A DNA stretch of 64,000 nucleotides from assembly GCA_001599715.1 (NCBI GenBank), contig BCHU01000013.1:930001-994000 (forward strand), read 5' to 3'. Below are positions 1-10,976 of the stretch, piece after piece; position 1 is the stretch's first letter, and each line of letters begins with the position of its first letter. A program made the position numbers and the translations under genes. Source of the stretch: Phaeotremella fagi (taxonomy: Eukaryota; Basidiomycota; Tremellomycetes; Tremellales; Phaeotremellaceae). Below the pieces are notes generated by a model, which saw only the letters and a program-made list of their open reading frames with translations, was not told where the DNA came from and ran no database searches.

Positions 1-1
1 C

Positions 2-2207
2 CCCACCCTCTCAAACACCGCTTTACCACCTTCACACCCCTTCGCTACCTCAACTTCATCACCGACCACAGCTACAGCAGCATTAAGTAAACTCACGATA
101 ACATCCGCTAACGGTTCAGTACATTCAAATTCTTCTTCACCGACTTCACCTGGTTCATCTAAATTGAACGATGATTATTTCCCACCTAGAGGCGTCCCTC
201 CTCCTCATCGACGTACGGTTTCCGGGTTGGGTATTTTGAATGGTGGATTACCTTCGCCAGGTTCTCATTCTGCTTCTGTCGTTAGATCTGGTTCTCAACC
301 TGGTAACGGTCGTAACATCACACCAAGTTTGAGAGAAAAGAAAACTGAAGTCGGAACTGATTCTGTCTCTCCTGCAACTGCAGCTGCTGCTACACCTGAA
401 AATGTGGTCGATTTAACAGAAGAAACACCATCAACTTTACATGATAAAGAAATCGTTACTCCTCAAACGGTAGCTTCGACTTCTACCAATGGTCAATTCG
501 ATATCTTAGAAATTCTCGATACCACTCCTACACCAGGAGCAACAGAGTTGATGAACAACGTCGACCAAGCCAAACATCTTTCAGTGAATCATCCTTTACC
601 ACCTCTACCATCTGACGTAGTTTTAACTACCGATATCAACGGTCAAGATCCACATGTACACGGTTTAACTTCAACCGTCTCTTCCGATTATCCACTCCCC
701 GTAACTCCCGATACAGCCACCGAACAAACGACACCTAGAGCTAACACCAACGGTGCAACGTGGGGAATAGACGATGAACAAGATATCGGTCGTGGTAAAA
801 TCGATAGTCGGGGTAAGAAATTGAAAAAGACTAAAAAAGTCGTACCACTTTTCTCGGTTGATGCTATACCCACCAAGAGACAGGTTTGGGAAGCAGGTAA
901 AATGTTTTTAAAAGATGAAGAAGGGAAATTGGTTTCTTTCGGTGATCTTTTCCCTCAACATGTGGATTCTGTACAACCTGAGGGTGAGGGTAGTGAATTG
1001 AAGAATGAACAGGTGGAAGTCCCTATCAAGAAAACTGTGGTGTTCTTCATTAGGTATGTTTCTGTTTCGTTAACTTTGGAACTCGTGTTTACTGAATTCT
1101 GTAGACATTTCTGGTGTGGTCAATGTCAAGATTACACTTTTGCTTCGATTTCACTTCTCGATCCTATAGCTATCGCGAAAGCTGGTATCAGAGTTGTAAT
1201 TATTTCCAACGGATCATGGAAAATCATCAAAAGATATCGACAAATTTTCAATTGTCCTTTCCCGATTTATGTTGACGGTCCAAGGAAATTGTACACTCTC
1301 ATGGGGTAGGTCTGATTATCACATGACGTGGAGATCTTGGACTGATTGGATTGATAGGATGACTAAAATGACAAACGACTTTGGACCTCTTTTCAAGGGA
1401 CGGGCGGAATACCATAGACGACCTGTACCTACTCAATTCTTAGCTGGTATCGGTGTAAGTAATTTTTTTTATACTCATTTGATAAATGTTAAATGACAAC
1501 CACCAGAACGCTCTGTTCAAACTACCTATCGCGGATCCAGGTAAACTCACACAACTAGGTGGTGAATTCATTCTATCACCTGGATACACTTGTGATTTCG
1601 CCCATCGAATGACCAACACTAGTAGTAAGTCACCTTTCAACAGTACAGTCACTTGGCGATGAAAACTGACTCGAATTAGATCATATGGAAGCACCTGAAG
1701 TTTGTAGAATCGCTGGATGTGCTGCACCAACTACGACTGAGGTTATCGAGCTTGAGATCGAAGAGAGTAAACGAGCAGAATTGGTTCGGTTAGAACAAGA
1801 GATGAAAGAATGGCGTGAAGGTCGTGAGAGTGAATTAGAGAGGTGAGTCGTGATCCCAACTTTCAAAACTTAGTTCCACTCCTAACGAAAATCACAGAAT
1901 GAGACGTAAGAAAGCTGCACGAAGGGGAGTCCAATATATCCCACCTTCTCGACCAACATCTATGGCTTTGGGTATAGGTTTAGACTCAGAATTAGGTGAA
2001 GGATGGGATGAAGAGGAGGCGGGGGTTATGCAAGTTAAATCACCTGATGTTGAGGAGATACTTGACGTTCATGAAGAGGAGGATACTGAGGTTGGAGTTG
2101 AAGAGTTGGATAGGGAGTTTGCGGAAGCTATGGCTTTGGAAAGGGAACGTGAACGGGCGAAAGGTGTTCAGAAGGGTGGATTGGAGGTTGTTGTTGATGA
2201 GGAATAG
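2..2207 (+). CDS. PRXL2/AhpC-TSA_2-type thioredoxin-fold protein (5' partial)
   Basis: The frame is open from base 2, so the true start lies upstream of the window. About 300 Ser/Thr/Pro-rich, low-complexity residues come first. A thioredoxin-like domain follows, interrupted by an intron at 1054-1104. After joining, it carries HFWCGQCQDY (a CxxC in the position of the peroxiredoxin-like active site), then GIRVVIISNG and CPFPIYVDGPRKLY. These are typical of the AhpC/TSA_2 (PRXL2/AAED1) family. Further introns lie near 1309-1324, 1455-1505, 1625-1678 and 1842-1898. The end is an acidic, Glu-rich coiled-coil-like tail from about 1,900. The family is linked to thiol redox chemistry, but the substrate is unknown. 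The long disordered N-terminal region and charged C-terminal tail are larger than the bare domain and suggest a regulatory or scaffold role (inference). Confidence 0.75.
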
Positions 2208-3021
2208 ATTTTATTTTTGGGGTGTCGATCTTTTAGTAGGGGTAGATAGGGTTTTCATCTTGTAGTTTGTCATCTTGTTTTTGCAGTTTTTAGTTGACGA
2301 ATTATGTATTTCGTTCTTGTTAACGTTCACCTAGTAGCGAACATGTACGAGTACAGTACGAGAATAGCGTATACACATCAAACAGGACATACTGTAACTG
2401 GGTAACAAACTCCGATCTCCAAACCCTCAAAAACAACTCTCACCCTCACAATCAACCACCGCATCTGTATACAACTACGTATCCATAAAAATGATACAAA
2501 GTAGAAACATCCACTTTCTTCATGTCCACCACATTTTTGTTGTATGTAGGTACAAACAAAAACTTCAATTTCGGCCTTTGGTAAGACTGCCATCAAAGCT
2601 TTTCGAAAATTATATAGAACGATGTTGGTGAGAGACATTCTAGATTTCATTTCTCAATGAAATTTCAGGAGGAGCTACAACTTGAAGAGTGATTTTGGAA
2701 GACAAGTTTTTTTGGGTTGATACAGTACTCGTACAGAGTGGCGAATTATCATCGAGGATTGAGGATTGACTTCAGTCATGATTACCCATCACTGCATGAT
2801 TATGGATTCGTGGCTTGTCACTCTCAATGAACTTATGGGTTTGTCAAACCTCCCTTTTTGTCAAAAGTAGGACGAAGACTTTAAGGAAGTATTTGAAGGT
2901 GGTAGGGTTGAAAGAAGGCTTTGAATCCATTGTACGACTGTTACAAGAACTCTTATTTAGGTGATGATTTCTGCATGTAGAAAGAGGACTGTACAAGTAC
3001 ATATCGGCGTGATGAATCTCA
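2208..3021. other. intergenic, convergent 3' ends
   Basis: This stretch separates the 3' ends of two convergent genes. I found no convincing ORF, RNA gene or repeat in it. The short open frames are AT-rich and lack splice or family support. Confidence 0.5.
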
Positions 3022-3591
3022 TCATTCATCCGAATCTCCATCTTCATCAGTCTCATCAGAACCTCCATCACACGAATCATCCTCTTCCCCTTGCTCACCC
3101 AACATCTCCTCAGCAAAAGTATCCTCATCAAGACCAATCCCATGTCCATCCCCACCATCCTCCCCAGTCACTATACTCAACCCAAAAGCGATCACTCGAG
3201 TCATATCCTCAGCCCCCTCTGATAAACAACTACATCTAAACCCTGCTCCTGGAATCCTAGCAGTCCTAAAAGCCTTGATAACATCCCCCGTATATCCTAT
3301 ATCACTCTCTTTCAAAAGACTCTCAGCCTTTTCCTTGGCCATCTTCTCAATCTCCGAGTCTGAGAAACCCAAGCCCATACCGGGATAGTCGTTTTTGTAT
3401 TTTTGATTGAGTTCTGCGAACGGCAGTCGGAATCTCTCTACTATTTCCATTTTCGTAGCTTCCGAGAGGTTCTTGCGTTCTATGTAATTATCTATGCTTT
3501 TGATTAGGGTCGTGATGGTACACTCTGAAGAGTGACCACCGTAGGTTTTGAACATTGTTCTTGTTGATTGTGTCGTTTTTGACGATGACAT
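3022..3591 (-). CDS. unknown acidic protein, 189 aa
   Basis: This is a single uninterrupted frame from an ATG at 3591. I do not recognise a family. Residues 20-110 are mixed-charge and probably helical (KMEIVERFRLPFAELNQKY, then SEIEKMAKEKAESLLKE). Next come a Cys pair (FRCSCLSEG) and a Gly/Asp-rich stretch. The last 25 residues are almost all Asp, Glu, Ser and Gly. It has no signal peptide and no membrane segment. The composition suggests a soluble nuclear or cytosolic protein whose acidic tail binds a partner (inference). The codon use resembles the neighbouring genes, so I take it as real, but it could be lineage-specific. Confidence 0.6.
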   Translation of the reverse strand: MSSSKTTQSTRTMFKTYGGHSSECTITTLIKSIDNYIERKNLSEATKMEIVERFRLPFAELNQKYKNDYPGMGLGFSDSEIEKMAKEKAESLLKESDIGYTGDVIKAFRTARIPGAGFRCSCLSEGAEDMTRVIAFGLSIVTGEDGGDGHGIGLDEDTFAEEMLGEQGEEDDSCDGGSDETDEDGDSDE

Positions 3592-3687
3592 GACGGATAG
3601 TGTTGGAAGCTTAGAAAAGAAGTGATGAGTGTGTTATACTGTAACCAGAAATTTGAAGTATTTGTGCAATGTTCAGATTATTGGAGG

Positions 3688-3833
3688 TTGTCTTTCCACT
3701 CCGACATTCATAACCAATGACAAAGGATTGAACTGTTAGAAGAATGGATCTTTCTTTTCATTCTTGACGTCACAGTAGGGAAAAAGACAATTGTCTTTTC
3801 ATACCGACATGCGAGACCAATGACCAAGGATTG
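3688..3833. repeat. two copies of an imperfect 43-bp direct repeat
   Basis: The copies are at 3688-3730 and 3791-3833. They share the blocks TTGTCTTT, CCGACAT, ACCAATGAC and AGGATTG at identical spacing. They lie just upstream of the unknown gene that ends at 3591. Confidence 0.7.
3765..3772. promoter_or_regulatory. CRE/ATF-type palindrome TGACGTCA
   Basis: A perfect TGACGTCA sits about 175 bp upstream of the ATG at 3591 (minus strand), between the two 43-bp direct repeats. bZIP factors of the ATF/CREB type bind this sequence. Function here is inferred from position only. Confidence 0.4.
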
Positions 3834-4288
3834 CGAGTGAAGGTATGTTCCTTTTACTGTGAACAAGTCAAACGCAGGTAGAATCAAAGGTAGGCTGCCT
3901 CATTTGATCCAGATTCGCAACTTCGAGAACTTGCTAATTTAGAAGAGTAAGCAATGTAAGAACAAGTTTGGAACAAATACAAGTACAGTATCCACTTTTG
4001 CTTCGATCGAAACATTTCAGATAGGGGTAGAGTTGGTCAAAGTAGGTTATAGTTTATGTAGAGCGCCAAACTAATGTATCCACAAATCTTAGTACAATCT
4101 CATAAGTAAAAAGCTTTGTGTCATATTGTTACAGCAACTCGTACAGTCCCTAATTTAGATGAAAACTTTACAAATGAAACCATCCATTCTAAGAAGTAAA
4201 AATTACATAATGTTCTATAAAAAGGATAGATTAAATGTCCAGAATGAAATGCTACAAGATGCCAAACGAACTACAGATAAAAACATGA
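3834..4288. other. intergenic, no gene seen
   Basis: This is the AT-rich 3' flank of the amylase gene and the distal upstream region of the gene ending at 3591. I see no supported gene or structured element. Confidence 0.4.
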
Positions 4289-6532
4289 TCACAACTCCCC
4301 ACCGCCACCACCACCTTTCCCAACACCAAACCAAGAAAGCACCGGACCAAAACTAGGTCTTTTCCTATGACTCCTAGGTGAACTTGGACTACCTTCAGGT
4401 GTAAAACCCCCAACATCGATATTCAGTCGATTTCCCATCCACGAGGCTACATCCCCACTCTCCCCTAACCATACTGACAACGGTAGATAAATTCTCGGTT
4501 TACCAGAATTGATACTAACCGTCAATCCACCTCTGGGATCTGTACCCGTGATTTCACCTGTTAGGGTATCGATGACAGGTATCATTGGTTTGTATCTGGT
4601 TGTCGTTGGAGGTAGATAGATTACTGTTGAGGGGGTTGTTGAACCGTAATTTGATAGGATTGAGAGGAGTGGGGGTTTGGAAATTGCTATAGATCGATTT
4701 GTTGGTTGTTGGGTACGTAGCTGGTTTGGGTCAGTAGGATAGGGGGTAGTTCAACTCACTGTTGTGCTGTAGAATGCAGGATAAGCAGTTCCAGCTGCTT
4801 TACGAGCTTTATTGGCTTTTCTGATAATCTGATAAAAATCCTGAATAACGAAGTCAGCTTCGGTTGATGGTCACCTAGCTCACTGTATCTTGATTATACC
4901 CCTCTAACCAGATAGCCTCTCTGTTGAAAGGATCTTCAGCACCTTTCAACCCCTAGAGAAAACTTTATCAGTTGGTCTCCCTAGCTCAAGAACCGATTTG
5001 ACTGACATGTTCCTGACCCATATACATGATTGGAAAGCCGTCGTTGATGAATGGATATATAGCAGCGTTCAACGTCAACTATATGGCGATCAGCATCACG
5101 AACTCAAAGCCAGAATTCTTAAACTCACAATCTGATCAGTGACCGAACCAGCAAACCGTGGAAAGTCGTGATTACTATATATCGGTGAGCTATCGAACCT
5201 TCCTGTTGAAGCCCCAGCTCACTCTAAGAAAGAACCCAAGGCTGTCGGATCAGGAAACAGACGTTGTATTCGACCAATCATCTCTGCTAGTTCCGATACG
5301 CTACTATGAAGACTAGCGAAAGCGCGTCTAAAAGGTGTTTAGAATGACGATGTCTGAGAAATGGTAATGGGGACATACCGTAGATGAAAAAACGTTGCGA
5401 AATCCAATATCGAAGCGATACTTTCTTTCTGATATGGCATCAGAAAGGCAGGATCTAAGTGTCGTGTCAGAACAACCCAACAGAAACAGAACAAAAGAGA
5501 TCACTTACCACCATGAAGTACTTCACCTACAGCCACCACTCCACCGGCATTCACGAAACCTGGCCAAAAATCTTTTCGAACGTGTTTAACGGTATCGACC
5601 CTGATCACATCGATAGAATAAGTTTTGACTAGGTTCTCGATCCAATCGTAGAGTATTTTAATCACTCGTGGTGATTCGGTGTTGAGATCTGGCATTTGGG
5701 GTGAGAGCCAACCTATGTCATCTTAGCTTGATAGGAAGTGAAAGAAGAGGGAGGGGGACTTACATTTCTCACATTGAGTTTGGTTTTCCCAATTATCTGG
5801 GATACAGAACGGATGGAAATCGGAGATTTGATCGAATGGTCCATAATGTCGTCCAGGTGAGAAGGATTCTTTCGAGATCGAACCTAAATGATTGGCGACC
5901 TAATGGATTTCGAATTAGATATGTTTTCGACATTTGGGAAGGAACAACGTTCGGTTGACCTACCACGTCGACCATTAGATACATCCCTCGAACATGTAGT
6001 GCGTTAGATAGATCCAATAAATCTTGGTGGGTTCCGAAATGGATATTCAATTCTGTGGGTATATCAATATCTCCTCCCATGTTTAGATATTTACCATAAA
6101 TGTTTGATGCCCAATATCCTGTTAATCTTCGTGTCAGAATATTTCTTAGTAATTCGCATTGATGACGTACCATGATAAGATCCACCGTCTACAGTCATCC
6201 CTTCAATGTTCGCTACCAAAGGTGATATCCAAACTAAATCTAATTAACAACCCAAGAAAAAAAAGTTGTGTAAAGAAAGGGGATTCACCAGTATCAAAAC
6301 CCATCCCCTGTATATAGTCCAATCTACTTTCAACACCTTTCCAACTACCTCCACAATATTCTCTCGCTCCCAAATCACATCCTACCAATGATTCTGATGA
6401 TAAACTTGGATGTGGGGTGAGAGCGAATCTATCAGTTATGACTTGATAGATTGATCTTTGACGTAATTCTGGGAGAGTTATTGATAGGATTCGAGGGAGG
6501 AGGGGGAAGATGAGGATTAGTAGGAGATGCAT
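4289..6532 (-). CDS. secreted alpha-amylase, GH13 family
   Basis: This protein hydrolyses alpha-1,4-glucan (starch, glycogen) outside the cell. It starts at 6532 with a hydrophobic signal peptide ([17 protein letters not shown]). Next comes the Taka-amylase-like opening [12 protein letters not shown], then [21 protein letters not shown]. Several introns split the (beta/alpha)8 barrel. After joining, all four conserved GH13 regions are present: DVVANH (region I), VIRVDTVKH with the catalytic Asp (II, about 5,600), [10 protein letters not shown] with the catalytic Glu (III) and NHDFPRF with the third acidic residue (IV, about 5,170). GQEQ and the [10 protein letters not shown] segment follow. 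A C-terminal beta domain ends in a Gly-rich tail (about 4,290-4,585). The length is about 570 aa. An upstream in-frame ATG at 6625 would bury the signal peptide, so 6532 is preferred. Confidence 0.92.
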
Positions 6533-6794
6533 GGTTGTTGTTTGATTGCTTGGTGTTGGTTTTATTATCGTGTTGAGAACATTTTGGTATGTTAAATTGG
6601 CCTGTTCCTTTGTTGAGAAGGTCACTATTCAAACTCAGTGCTATAGTCCTACATTCGAGGTGAAACGCGACAAATGGTCTAAGCTAAAACCAAAAAATAG
6701 ATATACCGAAATTACCCCGACAGTCTGAGTGTGGCCCTCAACATCTATCTATACTTGTAGCATCACAATCTATCCCAAATGTATACAAATCTAT

Positions 6795-9152
6795 CTATAG
6801 GCCATGACTAGTCCAAACTTTTCTTAATTCAGAATAATCAGGTTCACGATCTAGATCCTCTTGTTTACCCAACAAACCCATGTACCAACTGGGATTAAAT
6901 ACAATTGTATCAGTGTAAAGTTCTGGTTCTGACAAAAGCATTGACGGGGAGACTTACCTCATATCTCTACCGTCTTGTTCTCTCATTGTGAAACCTGTTC
7001 CGAGGTAGGTGAATCGATTATCTTGTGAATAAGTGTAATCGAAATCTTCGTAACGTGTGTTTCTACGTCATCTTCAGCTACAATATAATCGATAACCAGA
7101 CTGCAAACTCACTCTAACAACTCAATGAAGAGAATACGATTTCCAGGGAACCTGCAATCATCAAAGTAATCAGTATTTAGATTGAATTGTAAACACGCAT
7201 CTACGCACATGACAGGACTAGCTTTTGGACCAGGTTTAAACCAACTACTACAGTTACCCGCCCAAGCCGTTCTCTTGAGATACAATTCACGATGTTCGTT
7301 GAAATCGTCACACGCTTTCGATTTAATCGTTATCGTCTTGATACGTTCGATCTGCATTTTACGGATAGTCTTGAAGAACGATTGGGTCACTAAGAGAATG
7401 ACAAATCAGTCGTCATTGATGTGATGGAAAGATCGACTTACAAGCTTCGATCATTGGTGCACCTGATCCGTGTCCTGTTGGACCGTGTGGTCCGTAGTAC
7501 ATGAAATAATTTGGTGTATCTTTAACAGCGTAGGAGAGATATGAATCGACTGGATATTTCGCCCATCGATCTTGGACGTTAACTCCATGAGCGATAATTG
7601 GGAATCTAGGGATGAAAGAGGTGTTGAAGCCACTACACACCTGGATCAGTAAAACGACAACTACCATCAAAAGAAACACAACTCACGTCGCACAAACAAA
7701 GACGTCAACTTCATGTTCTACACCTTGAGAATCGAGGAAACCTTTTTCAGTGAGTGTTTGGAGCATCCCATCGGTGAAGGTGTGGACGTTTGGTTGGAGT
7801 AAGGCTTCGAGATAGCCGTTACCTGGTGTTGGTCTTCTACAACCGAATGGGAATTCGGTGGGGACGATCGCATCGATCAATCGTTGATTTCCGCTTAATC
7901 TCTCTCTCATATCCCGGTTAGCGAACTGGAGGTGTATGTCAATACACGGACTGGTCAGATGGAAAGGATTGTGCACGTACCTCCAGAGCAGCCTTCGATT
8001 CTGGTGTACCTTGAACGATAAACTTGAATCTCTGATTCAACTCCGATTCAATCATCTTTCTGTACGACAAAGAGTATTCTGGATCTTCAAGGAATCTCTT
8101 CTTCTCCTCTTCAGTGTATTTGTAATTTTTACCCTCGGGTCCAGCGAATTGTTGAGCGAAAGCAGCGGAGATCCATGTTTTAGAACCTACACCAATCAGT
8201 TACAAGTCTTTATTGCGAAAGAAGGGTGGTGGGACCTACGGATCCAATGATACATCTTTTTGACTTCTGGTTGGACATGGGCGATAACTTGGATACCACT
8301 TGAACCTGAACCTAAGACTGCTACCGTCTTATCTTTGAGATCGAGATCTTTAGGCCATCTGGCTGTATGACATAGAGTTCCCTTGAAATCCTTCAAACCC
8401 TTGATATCAGGCCATTTCCAATCGTTCAAAACCCCTTCAATCAGATCAACAAACAGCTCATCCTTACTAAAAAAAGGTGAATGAACTTACCACCAGCGTT
8501 AATGAACACATCACACTCATCAGTGAAAACACCGTTGGGACCTCTAACAGTGATAATCCATTTATCAACCTTGTCGTCCCATTCAGCTTTGATAACCTCA
8601 TGACTCAATTTGAAATATTTCCATAAATCGAATTTATCGACCAGGGATCTGTAGTATCTATGGATCTCTGGACCGTCGGCGTAGAATTCTGGCCAATCGG
8701 TTTTGGGGGACCAGGACATTTGATAGTTTACTGAGGGGATGTCACATCTTACTCCTGGGTAGGCGTTCCAGAACCTACACGGTTGGTGTTAGCTTTTATA
8801 CTGTACTATGATTGGGATTGGGTGGGACTTACCATGTCCCACCGACGTCTTCACCTAGTTCGTAGATCGTTAGATCTACTCCTTCACCTTTGGTGTCTAC
8901 CGTGTGGGAGAGACAGATTCCGGAGATACCTGCTCCGATGGCTATTACTTTGATACTGGGTGGGTAAGTATGAGATGAATGTCATAGGTGGTGGACTTAC
9001 GGTTTAATCTGGATGAATGGTCGTTAGTATTTGATCCTTCATAGAATGTACTTCAGACTCACAGTTCCAAAAGCTTCATCTGGGATGGTGTAACCTCGTT
9101 CATTGGTACTAGGCCACAACTCAGGTTCAGGGATCGGTACAGCGACAGGCAT
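6795..9152 (-). CDS. flavin monooxygenase, Baeyer-Villiger type
   Basis: This is an FAD- and NADPH-dependent monooxygenase that would insert oxygen next to a carbonyl. The start at 9152 reads MPVAVPIPEPELWPS. After short introns comes the FAD dinucleotide fold (VIAIGAGISGIC, about 8,940), then GEDVGGTWFWNAYPGVRCD. The Baeyer-Villiger fingerprint FxGxxxHxxxWP is seen as FKGTLCHTARWP (about 8,350). The NADPH-binding GxGxxG is VAVLGSGSSGIQ (about 8,310). Downstream are VDVFVCATGFNTSF and GPHGPTGHGSGAP, found in cyclopentanone/phenylacetone monooxygenase relatives. The protein has about 600 residues and many introns of about 50 nt. It has no signal peptide. It is transcribed divergently from a MAPEG gene at 9744, which fits a xenobiotic or lipophile detoxification pairing (inference). 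The substrate cannot be read from sequence. Confidence 0.88.
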
Positions 9153-9743
9153 TGGTGATGATAATTGGATTTATATATAGGAGTAATAAGAATAGTTTAC
9201 AACACTAACTTGACATATAACCAACCCAATGCATGCTTTCACTGAAATACTCCTCTCGTGACCCGGCGGACCTCATTTCTGGTTAATCTTATCGGAATAC
9301 ACGGAAGGAACTTTGTTCGAGATAAGAAACAATGGGTACTTTCCCACGGTGGCGTTAGAGGATTGTTGATGGCATACTTGGGTGAAAGCACGTCAACGGG
9401 CTATCGGTCATACATACGTGCACGAGTACTTACCAGTACTGATTAGATAAAACTGAATGAGAAACAAGTGATTGGTTGTGGTAGTGCCATTTTCATCAAT
9501 ATCAAACGTTGAAAGATGTTTCTCAAATACTACATTTCACGAGTATATAAGTTTAAACGTTCAGAATGATCTCGGCCATGGGCTGGAAATTGCATTTGAC
9601 CGCTTACCGGCCACGCGTCGTCAAGGGAGAAAAAAGGATATAAGGAGTACTCGGTATCCATTCTACGTGGAACCTCTCTTCAACTTGAACACCAACATCT
9701 ACACTGAACAACTAAACAACCTTTCAAAGCAATACACATCAAA
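9153..9743. promoter_or_regulatory. divergent promoter region, monooxygenase / MAPEG
   Basis: This 591-bp stretch lies between two divergent starts. It contains GGCGGACC at 9265-9272, whose core also occurs twice in the divergent promoter at 21.2-21.5 kb. A pyrimidine- and A-rich leader precedes the MAPEG ATG. No protein-coding gene is supported. Confidence 0.45.
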
Positions 9744-10469
9744 ATGACTATCACACTTCCATCAGAATTCCCTTTAGTCGGTTTAGCAGTCGCTTCCACC
9801 TATTTCTTGAATGTACGTCGAGTTCTCTAAGTAAACGATGAGTTTTGGCTGACACCTAACATCAGATGTATCAATTCATGAACGTTTCCAATAAACGTAA
9901 AGCTGCCGGTGTAGCTTATCCAAATCTTTACGCTAGTGATGCCGAAGCTAAAGCTGATCCTAAGAAGATGGTCCGTATCTCTTAATCTGAGTGCTGTAGG
10001 AGGATGATAACTAAAGTCAAAACTACCTTTAGGTTTTCAACTGCGCTCAAAGAGCTCATGCTAATACTCTCGAACATGTTCCTTATATCCTCGCTATGAC
10101 TATCACTCTAGGTCTCATCCAACCTAGAGTAGCTACTGTCAGTACTTTACTCTGGATCATCGGTCGTTTCAACTATACCGTGAGTAATTTAACTTTCACA
10201 TCTATGTTACTCATACTGATACACCCCTTAGGTTGGTTACAGTACCGGTAACCCAAAGAGTCGTGTAAGTGATGTTTGAATTCAATAGTGACGATTTGCT
10301 AATTGGGTGCATTAGAACGGTGGTTTAACTGCCCTTTCTTATTTGGGTCTTTCTGGTGAGTCCAGAATTGTTAACTTTTAATCTTCTCGATACGTGCTGA
10401 TGGTCAATAGGTCTCTTCTTTGGATCTCTTTATGCTTTTGGTATGCAAACCTACCAATTGTACTTCTAG
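9744..10469 (+). CDS. MAPEG-family membrane protein (microsomal GST3-like)
   Basis: Six small exons join to about 145 residues, which is the usual size for microsomal glutathione S-transferase 3. The sequence begins MTITLPSEFPLVGLAVAS (first membrane helix). It continues with VSNKRKAAGVAYPNLYAS and the family core FNCAQRAHANTLEHVPYIL. Next come helices around TITLGLIQPRVATVSTLLW and GRFNYTVGYSTGNP, and a last helix ending in YAFGMQTYQLYF. The Arg in the NCAQRAHAN segment and the tyrosines in the VGY segment are typical of the glutathione-binding region. Such proteins act in the ER or outer mitochondrial membrane as glutathione transferase/peroxidase or leukotriene C4 synthase-like enzymes. 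The neighbouring divergent oxygenase supports a detoxification role. Confidence 0.9.
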
Positions 10470-10976
10470 TTGGAGGTTCAGATTCCTTGATGGTTGGTTA
10501 AATACGGAGGAGAAGAGTTTGTTTTTGTTTAGTTAGCTGTTTGTTTGGTGGTGTTCTTCAGTTGTTATCACTTTTTCAGATGCTAGATGCTACATGCATA
10601 CCATACAGCTGTCTATAAATACTCACAGCATAGCTATCTCCTGTTGGCTCAGATTGATTCAATAGTTAAATATACACCAAAAAGTCCACGTCATTAAAAA
10701 ATCAACATCAACAACCCGTGCCTGAATGTGTTGTTCACCTAAAGATGCATGTTAGTGTTGTTGATCCAAACCACGGGCGTTCTTGAAAGAATGCTATAAG
10801 TCAATTACCATAACACTCCAATTCATATATCATCCTATTCCTGATATATAACCCCATCTCGTATCCTGTACTCAACGAAAAATAACGACTCAACGACCCA
10901 CCCAACGCGACTGATTTTCAAGTAAGTCAAAAATCAAAATCAACAACACCCCTCAACTAACGAATCTAACACAGAA
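10470..10976. other. intergenic, 3' UTR and promoter of the BRCT gene
   Basis: The left part is the MAPEG 3' flank. A TATATAA box lies at 10845-10851, about 125 bp upstream of the BRCT gene's ATG. A candidate small intron (GTAAGT at about 10,923 to AG before 10,977) would lie in the 5' leader. No other gene is seen. Confidence 0.45.

Noticed and set aside
9472..9747. 91-codon ORF just before the MAPEG start
   Set aside because: It overlaps the promoter and leader, and ends across the well-supported MAPEG ATG.
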